64,000 bases of DNA from the NCBI GenBank assembly GCA_030278955.1, contig JAOANR010000009.1:39518945-39582944 (forward strand), given 5' to 3'. The position numbers and the translations under genes are program-made. This document shows positions 22,388-32,425 of the stretch, one piece after another. Each line of letters starts with the position of its first letter. The first letter of the stretch is position 1. The notes beneath the pieces are model-generated. The model did no database searches. It saw nothing but the letters and a program-made list of their open reading frames with translations, and was not told the origin of the DNA. The stretch comes from Hygrophila difformis (Eukaryota; Streptophyta; Magnoliopsida; Lamiales; Acanthaceae).

Positions 22388-24441
22388 CAAGTCCATTCTC
22401 CATTTATATCTCGGTAGGGATAATATATGAAGAATATAAGTCAGAATATTTCGCAGCTTATATTGATTCAGGATCATGTATTTGCACGGCAAAACCAGGA
22501 GTTTTCCCTAGCGAAGCTATGGAATCATTACCCATTATTGCAGGAAGAGATTTTTCCCAAAAAATCTTAGTACTAAATAAGGGTATTCGACAAGCCAATA
22601 TCATGATTGGAGGAGCATTTGGTACACCTTGGTATAAGGTAAAAACGCCTCCTATTTACTTTCATGACACAGGAGCGGATATTTTGTTAGGGAATAATTT
22701 TATACAATCTTTTACAAAATATGTTCAAGATAACAAAAGAAATTTGTTAATATTTACCACAAGTTGTGGAAATGAGATACAGGTGTTGCGCAGGGAAAAG
22801 GCATTCAACAGGTTAATGCCTATATTATTTCACAGCAAACGTGGTGATAATGATGCCAAACTAACCCATCCAAAAATGCAGGATAAAAGAAAGTTTGGTA
22901 AGGCTTTGTTGTCTTTTAGACAGCAAGGATTTGATGAAGCTTCTATTGAGGAAATTATAAACCTCAAAGAAGCAATGCAGGAAATGAAGTCATTAAATAT
23001 AACTTCATTAGACATTGATGGGGAAACTAAATTATCCCTCGAAAATGTCAAAAGACTTATCCAGAGAAACTTTAACGAGGATCCTCTGGCATGGTGGGAT
23101 AAAAACAAGATCGAAGCTACTCTACAGGTAAAAGAACAATATAAATATGAGTATGTTCGATACAAACCCATCTTAATGAATATGCAGGATAAGAAAGATA
23201 TGCAGCAAATTATCAAGGAGCATATTGATCTTAAACTCATCGAGCCTAAAGTCTCAGCTTATAGTAGCCCTGGATTCTTGGTAAGAAACCACGGTGAAAT
23301 AAAGAGAGGTAAACCCAGGTTGGTAATAAACTATCAAGGTATTAACAAAATAATACAGTTTGATGGTTATTACATTCCGAGTAGAGAACACTTAATTGAT
23401 TGCATCAAAGGTGCTAAAGTGTTTTCTAAATTTGATTGCAAATCTGGTTTCTATCAGATTAAGATGGAGAATGAGTCGAAGAAATTCACAGCATTCTCCA
23501 CCCCACAAGGGCAATATATTTGGAATGTTATGCCAATGGGGCTTTCTAATGCCCCTCAGATATTCCAAAGAAAGATGGATAATCTATTTAAGGATTATCT
23601 AGAGTTTATGTTCGTCTACATAGATGACATTCTGATTGCATCTCGAAATATTAAAGAGCATATTAAACATCTTGAAATATTTTCTGATGCATGTCACAGG
23701 GAAGGTCTAGTTCTCTCTGAGAAAAAGGCCACTATTGCTGCTAACAAAATTGAATTCTTAGGAGTTCAAATTGATGAAGCAGGAATAGAGTTACAGGAAC
23801 ACATTGTGGAGAAAATCCGCAATTTTCCTGATATTAAAAGACAAGAAACAACTTCAGAGTTTCTTAGGAGTTGTAAATTTTGCGGGTATGTTTATTAAAG
23901 ACCTTGCAAAATATAGAAAGGATTTTAGACCACTCCTGAAAGAGACTGAAAGCTCTAGATGGAAATGGGAAGAAATCCATACCAAGAGAATTGTGAACTA
24001 AAGCAAGTCTGCAATAGCTTGCCAAAACTCGCGATACCTCAGGATGAGGATGAGCTGGTAGTCTACACAGACGCCAATGATTTTCGATGGGCATGAGTGC
24101 TCATGAGAAAAACAACTACGGGTCAAAAACCTTGTAGATACACAGGAGGGTTGTTCACTGAACAACAAGCCAAACTTTGGCATATTAACGAGAAGGAATT
24201 CTTTGCAGTATGGAAAACATTTAAAAAATGGCCTTTATTCTTACTTGCAAAGAAATTTGTATTAAAAGTTGATAATACTAATGTTAGGGCTTTTTTAAAA
24301 AATAAACTTGAATCAAAAATTGAAAAAGCTCGTATTATCAGATGGCAAGCTGAATGTCAATATTATACTTATGATATTGATGTTATAAAATCTCTTGAAA
24401 ATGTTCTTGCAGATTTCTTGACGAGAGATGGAAGCATTTGA
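22384..24441 (+). pseudogene. Caulimovirid-like protease-RT-RNase H polyprotein (two frameshifts, one stop)
   Basis: Replication polyprotein. An aspartic protease motif YIDSGSCICT lies near the N-terminus (about 22459-22490). RT begins near 23160 and includes FSKFDCKSGFYQI and the catalytic FVYIDDILIAS (about 23611-23643). RNase H has VVYTDANDF (about 24058-24087). Breaks: the frame shifts near 23845 between RT and RNase H, shifts back near 23993 (a base is missing compared with copy 2), and TGA at 24094-24096 interrupts RNase H just after its first Asp motif. That TGA also occurs in copy 2 (47289). The last part overlaps the start of ORF5. There is no integrase, as expected of caulimovirids. 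Confidence 0.85.
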
Positions 24442-25648
24442 AGCTGATTCCATCATTACGAGATTCAGGCACCTCAGAGAAAACCTAGAGGAGCTATCGA
24501 AGCATTTTGGACAGCTCGAGATCAATGCACAAGCAGCTGGCCAAATACAACAGAGCTATGTGGACATGGTCCGCAACAATATACGAACCTCCCATATAGC
24601 AATGACAGCACTATGGGAAACAGTATTAGAGCCAATCAGGAAAGCGTCAGCTTCCCTGGTAAACAAAGAGAAATGTGCCCAAAAAGCTAAAGTGGTCACA
24701 TATGAAGAAGCAGATTCAAGCACTGCTTCAAAGGAACCATTGTCGGATACCGACAAAAATGTTGAGCAAGAGGAAAGTCACATTTCCGAAAGTTCAAGTC
24801 AACCCACTGCCTCTGGGGTAAAAGAGGAAGAAATTAACCTTAGGCCAATGACAGGCACCTCTAAGGTTAATTCAGACGAGAAGGTCCTATCTACTGCTTG
24901 GCTGGACTACCAAGGAAAATGGAAACAACTGGTTTCCAAAAAGGGAATTAACCCTAGCAAAACAGTAATCGAGACATCCGGGAGATACAACAGGGTATGG
25001 ATGCTCGAAGGATCGAAACCAGAAGAGGTTCGAAAGTGGTATGATTTTGGAGCGTTAGCATCTGTTCATACTGCATCACCAGGGTTTCCAGAAATCGAAA
25101 AACTTCCGGGATGGATAAGTAGTGCGGTGTACGAATCATGGCAGAACAACCCGCACCTGCAAAGAGGAGATATTCTGGAGCTTAAGTTCATTTCAGCAAC
25201 ACCAGAGATAGTCGGAAAAGGTTCTTATCCGGTCTTTCAATTTATTAAATTACAGAGACCTGATATGATTGCCTTCAACAGAGTTAAGTCTATGGATGAG
25301 AAGGCACCATTGGTATCTTCAATCAGCGAAGATGAAATCTCCACCCGACGAGCGTGGGGATTCTGGGTCTGTCTCACCGAGATGGAAAAGGTTAAATATC
25401 CGTTTAAAATATTCTCAAACAATTTAACAGGGAAAAGCACAGAGTTTGCGGAAACCTCATCCGAAAAGAAGAGGTTACTCATCTGGGAAAACAAGTTGCC
25501 AGCAACCGAGTCTACCAGAAAAAAGGCATGCAACATGATGCATGTTGGCCAATGGGATAACCACATATGCTCATATTGTGCAGAACAGGAGAAACCCCTA
25601 TTCGGTACAAAGATCCGGGTAACCCAGAAAAAATCCGGACCCGAATAG
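24428..25648 (+). CDS. ORF5 of the pararetrovirus-like element, function unknown
   Basis: Intact frame of 406 codons, starting at ATG 24428 inside the end of the polymerase gene (14-base overlap). Residues 1-80 are helical with coiled-coil character (LRENLEELSKHFGQLEI). A Ser/Glu-rich acidic linker covers about 95-145. A folded-looking C-terminal half has many aromatic residues (WLDYQGKWKQLVSKKG, RAWGFWVCLTEMEK) and a Cys pair HICSYC near the end. The position between polymerase and promoter is that of the translation transactivator in caulimoviruses and of ORF4 in tungroviruses. I see no transactivator signature, and the LPGW motif alone is too weak to claim an F-box. It is retained in copy 2 with several breaks. 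Confidence 0.65.
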   Translation: MEAFEADSIITRFRHLRENLEELSKHFGQLEINAQAAGQIQQSYVDMVRNNIRTSHIAMTALWETVLEPIRKASASLVNKEKCAQKAKVVTYEEADSSTASKEPLSDTDKNVEQEESHISESSSQPTASGVKEEEINLRPMTGTSKVNSDEKVLSTAWLDYQGKWKQLVSKKGINPSKTVIETSGRYNRVWMLEGSKPEEVRKWYDFGALASVHTASPGFPEIEKLPGWISSAVYESWQNNPHLQRGDILELKFISATPEIVGKGSYPVFQFIKLQRPDMIAFNRVKSMDEKAPLVSSISEDEISTRRAWGFWVCLTEMEKVKYPFKIFSNNLTGKSTEFAETSSEKKRLLIWENKLPATESTRKKACNMMHVGQWDNHICSYCAEQEKPLFGTKIRVTQKKSGPE

Positions 25649-25874
25649 GACAAAGGGTAGAAACGTCCAAAAAACTTTCACAAGCCAAAGTAAGATTAGC
25701 TGGATGTAAAAGAAAGAGAGGTGTCGGCAACACTCATAATTAAAAGCCGACAAAGAAGGGCAGAGTAGCTGGCAGAAAGTGGCCGACAAGAGAAGGTGGA
25801 AAGTTGACAAAAAGCCACCTAACGCAATAATTCAAAAAAGGACAATAATGTAGCCGGTGGAAATTAAGGCCAAG

Positions 25875-25951
25875 TGACGAACGCAGTGACGTCACAAGGA
25901 TTTAGAGGAAGATTAGAATCCGGGGCTGAAGTCCACGGGCGCCTATAAATA
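25875..25951 (+). promoter_or_regulatory. Pararetrovirus-type promoter (as-1-like repeats and TATA box)
   Basis: TGACG at 25875 and TGACGTCA at 25887 are spaced as in the as-1 element of plant pararetrovirus promoters, which binds TGA bZIP factors. TATAAATA follows at 25944-25951, so transcription should start near 25975. As in caulimovirids, the promoter lies downstream of the last ORF and would make a genome-length RNA only from a circular or tandem template. From this linear insert it would read out through the leader into the flanking LTR. Copy 2 preserves it (49088-49164). Confidence 0.75.
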
Positions 25952-26275
25952 AAGGAGTTTGAAGCAGATGGAAGGCATCAAAAATTCCTCCCAACTCTTC
26001 AAAGTATTTGTAATATTTCTCTTTCTGCATATTTCCTTTCGAGTTTGTAAAAGTATGGGGTATTTCCCCAAGAGTCTTGTATCCTCCATGAGGAACTAAG
26101 TGTTTGTCTTCTCCGTTAGGGAAAATTATGTTTAAATAATATTTTTAATATTTCTTCAGTAAAATCCAGGCTTCCAAATATCCCAAATATCCCGATAATA
26201 ATATAATTAAAACCCTTTATTCATATCTTGATACGTCCTAAGGTAGGAAACGAAATAGGATTGTGCTGTTTGTTG

Positions 26276-26390
26276 CTGAAGGAGCCAAGAATCGGTGACC
26301 ATCGGTCGCGGCTGCGTGGTTGGAGGAAGTCCGTAAAATCCCGGAGCTTAGGAAACCCGACAGCAAGGCGATCAAAGCCAAGGTAGGAAG
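26276..26390 (+). other. Conserved GC-rich leader block with splice-donor-like end
   Basis: A GC-richer island in an AT-rich leader, better conserved with copy 2 (49488-49600) than its surroundings. One frame reads like protein (VAAAWLEEVRKIPELRKP) but has no start, and an upstream stop in copy 1. It ends CCAAG|GTAGGA, a good 5' splice donor (GTATGA in copy 2). It could be a leader small ORF with a donor, as in tungroviruses, or a captured host exon. Confidence 0.4.
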
Positions 26391-26518
26391 CTTAGTGCTT
26401 AATTTAATTATCGGAAGCATGATGGGCTGATATTGGACTAATGGTAATGAAGAAACTAAAATCTGGGGTCAAAATGAAATAAAGTAAAAGTTGGTAGGGT
26501 TAATTGAAGGTTTGAAAA

Positions 26519-26648
26519 AGTCAAAATAGTCTAAATGGCTTTAATTTGGTCAAAGAGGGTTTCTAATGACCTAAAATTGGAAATTGATTTCATAATGGCC
26601 CAAATGTGGAAATGGTGCCTTGTAATGGCCTAAAAAATTCATTTCCTC
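26519..26648 (-). repeat. Right terminal inverted repeat, copy 1
   Basis: Read on the minus strand it begins GAGGAAATGAATTTTTTAGG and aligns with 18877-19007. It shares the 12-base block GCCATTACAAGG at the same distance from the end and the same roughly 30-bp spaced units. Confidence 0.8.
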
Positions 26649-27214
26649 TTAAAATTATGTCTTAAATTTTATACCATGCTAAATTATTATTTATGAATTT
26701 AAATGCATATCCAAGTTTACAATTAAATTCTAATTTTTAAATTGGTAAATGGATTGTTGTATGCATGATTAGGAGTAAAATTTAATTATTTAACTAAACC
26801 CCTTTATTGCTATGTTAGGATCGACTTACTCAGTATTTTATAATACTGATAAAATTGTTGTTTTCTTTTGTTTTTTTTCAGAGTATGGAGAAAATGCATA
26901 AGCATGTGCATTCGGGGGACATTTTTTTTTAAACATTGAATTGTCGTTTTTATGATACTTGCATATCGGGCCTGTATAACCCGAGTTTTGGCCATGTCGG
27001 CCCCATTTTAATATTTCCGCTACGACATATTATTATTACTATTATGTGTGGATGAGACTACATCATTATTTTTAAATAAATTCCGGACTTGTTTTAAAAC
27101 TCTTTTCAATACCCATAGCTTTGCATCTCTTTAGCAAGCTCGGAGAATCCGTGTCTTGCTAGGGAGATGTGGCGATGGCATCCCGGCCTGGGTTATCAAA
27201 TCCGGGGTGTTACA
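26649..27214 (+). repeat. 3' LTR of the full-length Tekay element, second part
   Basis: Matches the 5' LTR from about 9936 to its end and finishes GGGGTGTTACA at 27214. Bases 26649-26657 are the duplicated target of the nested insertion. The Tekay target duplication gatga follows at 27215-27219. Confidence 0.92.
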
Positions 27215-27219
27215 GATGA

Positions 27220-28447
27220 CGTCCCCATACGAAACTCAATAAGGATTATTCTACAAACCCTGCATGTGGATTTAATTTGTACAATAATGAAGTTTGAGTT
27301 GTACTACTTAAGGATTAAAAGAGATTCAATAATTATAATTGTTAGAAGTTTTAATTAATTAGTGTACGTTCGATATCTTAAATGTAGAGAATAAAATTGA
27401 GTCTAATAGAAAACCAGATTCAATCTAGATCAGTCCGTGCAACATTAATTATTTCGCAGAATTAATTAATATTATAGGCCAAATTATATTCTGGGCTGAC
27501 CATAATTATATAAGCCTATAAAGGAGCCTAGGCCTGATAAATTCTAATAGATCTCCAGTCTGGCCAAAGGACCAGGAGACTATATAATTAGGTCTTCAAA
27601 ACTCTAGCTACCATTAGAATTATAATTCTCTTCCAAAAGAGAGAGGGGCGACCAAGAGAGTTTTAGAGGAGATTCAATTTTATTTCCATCCCTTCAATAG
27701 ATCTTCGTTCATCCGTGTTCGTACGGGTCGGGAATAGTCTGAAAGATTCCTGGTGTTGAATCCGTTGGTGTGCAAGCAGAGAGATTCGTAAGTGCGCCCA
27801 TTTATGTGCTTGAGAGATTGTTTGTGGTTGCATATTGCAGATCTACGGACATAAATGAAAAAAATCAAGTTTCCAATAAAACGTTGTTGCGGATATACTT
27901 TGGAAAAAATATTTTTTCGTAACTATTCTTGTAGACACATGTCTAGGATTATAATACCATATATGTATGTCTTCGTATCCAATAAGATCCGTGGACATGA
28001 ACCTCCTTCGTAGGTGTGTTCCATCATTGAACTCGAGCTCGAATAGCCATATTTGTTCGTCAAGCTCAAATATTACACTATTTGACTTCAACTCGACTCG
28101 ATATCACCCATAGGCCCAATAACAGAATGACATGGGAGAAGTGTTTTTATTTTCAGTCACGAAAACAAAATTGAATTGTGTTTTACTACATCCATCTCGG
28201 TATTTTTATTATGGATAGTTTTTTGATACTATTCACTATTTAAGTTTGATTCAAATTTTTATTATAGTATAAAAAAAAATAATTAAGTGAGATATTGTTA
28301 GATTCGTCTAATCTAACAGTTTTATAATATTAAATTTTTAATATAATTTTTTATTATACATTATTAAATTATTAATCGTTAAAAATATGTATCGTTATAT
28401 GTGTTGGTGGGTTCGGAACAAAAATAATGAGACGAGAAAGTATATAA
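27220..28447. other. Intergenic, no gene seen
   Basis: AT-rich and without a supported coding frame. The stretch 27550-27850 resembles the R/U5 part of some retrotransposon LTR, but I found no matching ends. Near 28300 is a GTTAGATTCGTCTAATC-like palindrome of the kind found inside Stowaway-type MITEs. Confidence 0.4.
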
Positions 28448-29079
28448 GAGCATCCACAACGCTACTTAAAAAAAGCAATTAAAAGTGCATGTGTCAGATT
28501 GAATTGAATTGGAGTGCGATGGGGCAATTATAGTGATGTGGGTACCACATTTTCAATTCAAAACAATGAACTCAGTTCATTTGTGTGGGTCCCATGCCTG
28601 CAATACCTTTTTTATTCCCAACGTCTATTTTCCCTTTCTTTTTTTTTCTTTTTTCTTTTTTTTTTCTCTTTTCTTATTCTTTTTAATTTACTTTACTCTC
28701 CATTTTTAACATATAAAGTACTTTGTTTTCATTATTTGTTTTCATTTAGGTTTTTTTTTCAATTAATTTATTTTCATTTATACTTCCAGCATATTTCTTT
28801 TTTAATTTTTTTTTTATAAAATATTCAAAATACAAATATTCAAAATGTCACAAGATATATGCTTAAATCTTAATCTATATGTCCAAATGCTTCCAAAAAA
28901 AAATGATAACATATAGGCCCAAATTCGCAAAATACAATTATTTGATATTTTATATAATAAAATAATTGAAATATTTGGAGTTTAATGTTGTGTATTATTT
29001 TTATTTATATAACGGCTAGTTTTTAATCTAAAATAATATTTTTTTAAAATTATAGTCATAACGGCTAGTTTTTAAATTC

Positions 29080-29087
29080 TATAAATA
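29080..29087 (+). promoter_or_regulatory. TATA box of Harbinger ORF1
   Basis: TATAAATA about 130 bp before the ORF1 start at 29208, in an AT-rich sequence with a pyrimidine-rich leader. It is the only good TATA box in the right place. Confidence 0.45.
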
Positions 29088-29207
29088 TACATATACATCT
29101 TCCATAAATCTTCACTTCTCATTCTCCTACATCAAACCTCACTTCACTTCTTCTTTCCAACTCTTGTTTATTTACATCAAACACAATCCCTCCACATTTT
29201 TTCCACT

Positions 29208-30464
29208 ATGGCCAATAACAATAGTAGCTTTTTCAACAATTGGTTTAACCAAAATGTTGATGATGAAAATCCACAAAATATTCAATCATCTCAAAATGCT
29301 CAATTTCCCTCAAATATTTCTCAAAACTTTTATCCTCCTCAAAATCCTCATTTTCACTATAATACACCATTTTTTCAAAATCCCCCACAAAACTTTCATC
29401 CATCTCCGTTCTTTATGCACTCTTCCCCACCAATGTTTTTGGCCTCACAACCATTTGGCACTCCCCCAATAATGGGAGCATTCAATCCACCAAGTACTCC
29501 TTCTTCCGTTCCAGAGACATAATTGTCACAGTCATCTACACCGGTTGATCACACATCGGAGAAAGAGACCACCACCGGAAAGGGCAAACAAAGGTGGACA
29601 ATACCGGAGGATGAACTTCTTGCAACGTCCTTCGTGACCATGAGTGACGATCCCGTAGTAAGCAATGGCCAAAAAATGGATGCTTTTTGGGACAGAATTG
29701 GGGAGTATTGGAATAGCAACCGGACTCCAGAAATGGGTTACCGAAGCGTGAGTACACTGAGGGGCCATTGGTACAACACCGTCGCTAAAAGGGTAGCAAA
29801 TTTCAATTCAAGTTATAATGCTATATCAAGTGTTTACAGGAGTGGGCATAGTGATGCGGATATACTCCATATGACCCATGAAAAATATAAGGAGGAAAAT
29901 AATGGAGCTGCGTTCAAATTCGGGCATGTTTGGAATATCTTGAAGGATCGACCTCTATTCAGTTCACAAACTAATGACGAATTCGGGTCTTCAAAGAAGG
30001 CAAGAACATCCGACTCAGGGACAAGTAATAGCTCATCAACTAAATCCCGAGCCTTAGATTTCGATCTAAACATTGATGATAGTAGACCAATGGGGCAGAA
30101 AATGGCAAAGAGAAAAGCGAGAGGTCAAGGAAAGCAGAGGTCCACATCAGACCATCCGATGTTGGGGGACGCAATTCGTCAGATTAGTGAGTTCAATGAG
30201 GCAAAAAAGGCTGAAGCACTTGCAAAAGAGAAAATGGCGGAGGCGAAAAGAATCGCGGCAGAGGCAAAACTTATTGCGGCGGAGGCAAAAGGTAAAATGG
30301 CGGAGGCAAGAAGCCGTAAAGCGGAGGCGAAAAGCCGAGCAACTCTTATGCAAGAATGCGAGTTCGTTGCACGCGACACTTCAACAATGAATGATCAACA
30401 ACGCGAAGCTCATGCCCGAGCTTGTCAACAAATTTATGCAAAGTGGGCATCCAACAACAATTGA
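29208..30464 (+). pseudogene. Harbinger ORF1, MYB/SANT-like DNA-binding protein (one in-frame stop)
   Basis: Accessory protein that in PIF/Harbinger elements binds the ends and helps transposase reach the nucleus. One frame runs from ATG 29208 to 30464, interrupted only by TAA at 29520-29522. The N-terminal 100 residues are Asn/Gln/Pro/Phe-rich and low-complexity. The trihelix MYB/SANT-like domain follows (RWTIPEDELLATSFVTMS, about 29599-29650, then WDRIGEYWN and STLRGHWYN). Next is a Ser-rich linker, and then a long Ala/Lys/Glu helix (KRIAAEAKLIAAEAKGKMAE), a likely coiled coil. This is the layout of plant ORF1 proteins often annotated as glutathione S-transferase T3-like or NAM-associated. 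Conceivably the downstream part alone is translated from an internal start. Confidence 0.85.
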
Positions 30465-30604
30465 ACATCAATCGTATCATGTTTTATTATCGTTTTTTTT
30501 CAATTATGTATTTTATATTTCATTAGTGTAATGTTAGTTCTCGGTTTTCATGTATTGCTTGAATGTTTGTTTTTATAATTTAATGTTAGTTCAAGTTCAA
30601 GTTC

Positions 30605-30990
30605 AATCGTTTGGAAAATATTACCGTTATCTTTTTTAAAAAATAATATAAAACTAATAATATTTAAAATTCAAAGTTTAAATTTTCAAAATTATTACCG
30701 TTATCTTTTTAAATAAATAATATAAAAAATAATATTCAAATTCAAACATTATATATAATATTCATATTCAAACGTTTGAAAATATTACCGTTATCTTTTA
30801 TAAAAAATAATATAAAACTTAAAATTCAAAATTTAAATTTTTAAAATTATTACCGTTATCTTTTTAAATAAATAATATAAAAAAATAAAATTCAAATTCA
30901 AACGTTTGAAAATATTACCGTTATCTTTTTAAAAAATAATATAAAACTAATAATATATAAAATTCAAAATTTTCAAAATTATTAACGTTA
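30605..30990 (+). repeat. AT-rich tandem repeat between the two Harbinger genes
   Basis: About two and a half copies of a 130-165-bp unit containing CGTTTGAAAATATTACCGTT, starting near 30608, 30773 and 30903. It fills the spacer before the transposase promoter. TATAAATA at 31003-31010 gives ORF2 its own likely TATA box. Confidence 0.65.
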
Positions 30991-31112
30991 CCATATTTCA
31001 TCTATAAATAGCATAACCCGTCACTATATTTCTTCACATCCAAACACTCTTATCTCCCCAAACAATCATCCCCTTTCATTCTCACTTCCCAACGCATTAT
31101 CATATTGCTATA

Positions 31113-32425
31113 ATGTCACAAGATTCTGAAAGCTCAATATCTTCCATGTCTGAGGAATACCAAGAATCTACACAAGAGGAATCTACGCAAGACGAATCGC
31201 CGGAGGAAACACCAGATGGAGCAGCTGAGAGATTGGTGTCAATACTCTTTCAATTTGTGGAAGATGAGTTGCAAATACCACGACGAAGATTTATCGAAAG
31301 AAACTGTGAAGATGGACATGCGAGGCTCGTGAATGATTATTTTCTAAAACCCCGGTGTATCCCGATAATATATTCCGCCGGCGATTTCGTATGCGAAAGG
31401 ATTTATTCATTCGCGTAGTGAATGAACTTTCAAGTCGATCTCCTCATTTTCAACAACGGAACGATGCATTAGGGCGACAAAGTTTATCACCACTACAAAA
31501 ATGCACAGCGGCTCTACGTCAACTTGCTTATGGAGTACCTGCTGACTTTCTTGATGAATATCTACGGATGGGTGAATCAACCGCTATCAAATGCTTGTAC
31601 AAATTTTGTGAAGTTGTGGTAGAATTGTTTGGTGCGCGCTATCTAAGAAGGCCGAATCAAAACGACGTTCAACGGCTTCTGTCCATGCACGAGATAAAAC
31701 ATGGTTTTCCTGGTATGTTAGGTAGCCTTGATTGCATGCATTGGGAGTGGAAAAATTGTCCAGTGGCTTGGAAGGGGCAATTCACCAGGGGGCATGGGTC
31801 CCCTACAATAGTGCTTGAAGCGGTCGCATCTCAGGATCTATGGATATGGCATGCTTTTTTTGGAGTGGCTGGTTCACGAAATGATATTAATGTCTTGAAT
31901 GAATCTCCTTTGTTCAATAATGTCTTGATGGGGGATGCTCCGCAAGTTAATTTCATTGTGAATGATACACAATATACGAAGGGGTATTATCTGACCGATG
32001 GAATATATCCGGAATGGTCCACTTTTGTCAAAGCTTTCCCATGCCCACAAGATTTGAAGAGAAAGTTGTTTAAGAAGAAACAAGAATCTGCACGGAAGGA
32101 TGTTGAACGAGCTTTCGGAGTGTTGCAAGCAAGATGGGCTATTGTCAGAGGGCCGGCTCGTCTTTGGTATAAGAAAAAGTTGAAAGCAATAATGTTAACA
32201 TGCATCATCCTACATAATATGATTGTGGAAGATGAAGGGGAAAATATTACTGATTGGCTAAACGAAGAAGGAGAAGAGCTTGCAATTCCAGTTCAAGGAG
32301 GCACTCGTGATTTTCGGGAATATCTTCGAATGAATTCTGCCCTACGTGACACTCAAGTTCATCACCAACTTCGACATGATTTAGTTGAGCATATTTGGAT
32401 GCAATTTGGCAATGATATGGAGTAA
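31113..32425 (+). pseudogene. PIF/Harbinger DDE transposase (one frameshift)
   Basis: Catalytic subunit (DDE superfamily endonuclease, DDE_Tnp_4 type). Open from ATG 31113 to about 31350 in one frame and from there to 32425 in another, so one indel lies near 31345-31358. The start is Ser/Glu-rich and acidic. A helix-turn-helix-like region follows (about 31470-31600), then the catalytic core: GSLDCMHWEWKN (first Asp, about 31718-31755), VAGSRNDINVL (second Asp, about 31866-31898) and KDVERAFGVLQARWAIVRGP (Glu, about 32096-32155). Cutting at TTA/TAA is known for the family and matches the flanks seen here. Confidence 0.88.

Larger units (their letters stand above)
18877..26648 (+). mobile_element. 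Pararetrovirus-like element with Mutator-type inverted repeats (copy 1)
   Basis: A 7,772-bp insertion into the Tekay 3' LTR. Comparison with the uninterrupted 5' LTR fixes its borders and shows a 9-bp target duplication, ttaaaatta (18868-18876 and 26649-26657). The ends are imperfect inverted repeats of about 130 bp. The interior has the full caulimovirid complement in order: tRNA-iMet site 19138, ORF1, coat protein, movement protein, protease-RT-RNase H, ORF5 of unknown function, then a TGACG/TATA promoter and an untranslated leader. Size and content match one unit-length caulimovirid genome. There are no LTRs, no integrase and no transposase. The 9-bp duplication and long TIRs are typical of Mutator-like elements. 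It could be a viral genome captured between MULE ends, or a virus lineage whose leader hairpin arms became the ends. Confidence 0.85.
8019..27214 (+). mobile_element. Full-length Tekay/Del-type Ty3-Gypsy chromovirus (split by a nested insertion)
   Basis: Complete LTR retrotransposon: 5' LTR 8019-10510, tRNA-iMet primer site, leader ORF, gag-pol with C-terminal chromodomain, polypurine tract, and a 3' LTR in two pieces (16943-18876 and 26658-27214). The 5-bp target duplication gatga is intact (8014-8018 and 27215-27219). Long LTRs, one gag-pol frame and a chromodomain after integrase place it in the Tekay/Del chromovirus lineage. Without the 7.8-kb insertion it is about 11.4 kb. The two LTRs remain very similar, so insertion is recent in relative terms and the nested insertion is younger still. 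Three in-frame stops in pol and a frameshift in gag indicate that it is no longer autonomous. Confidence 0.92.

Noticed and set aside
24428..25648. Calling ORF5 a silencing suppressor with an F-box from its LPGW motif, or a P6 transactivator from its position
   Set aside because: A four-residue match and position alone do not support a function.
18877..26648. Reading the insertion as an ordinary LTR retrotransposon
   Set aside because: It has no LTRs, no integrase and a movement protein, and it has a 9-bp rather than 5-bp duplication.
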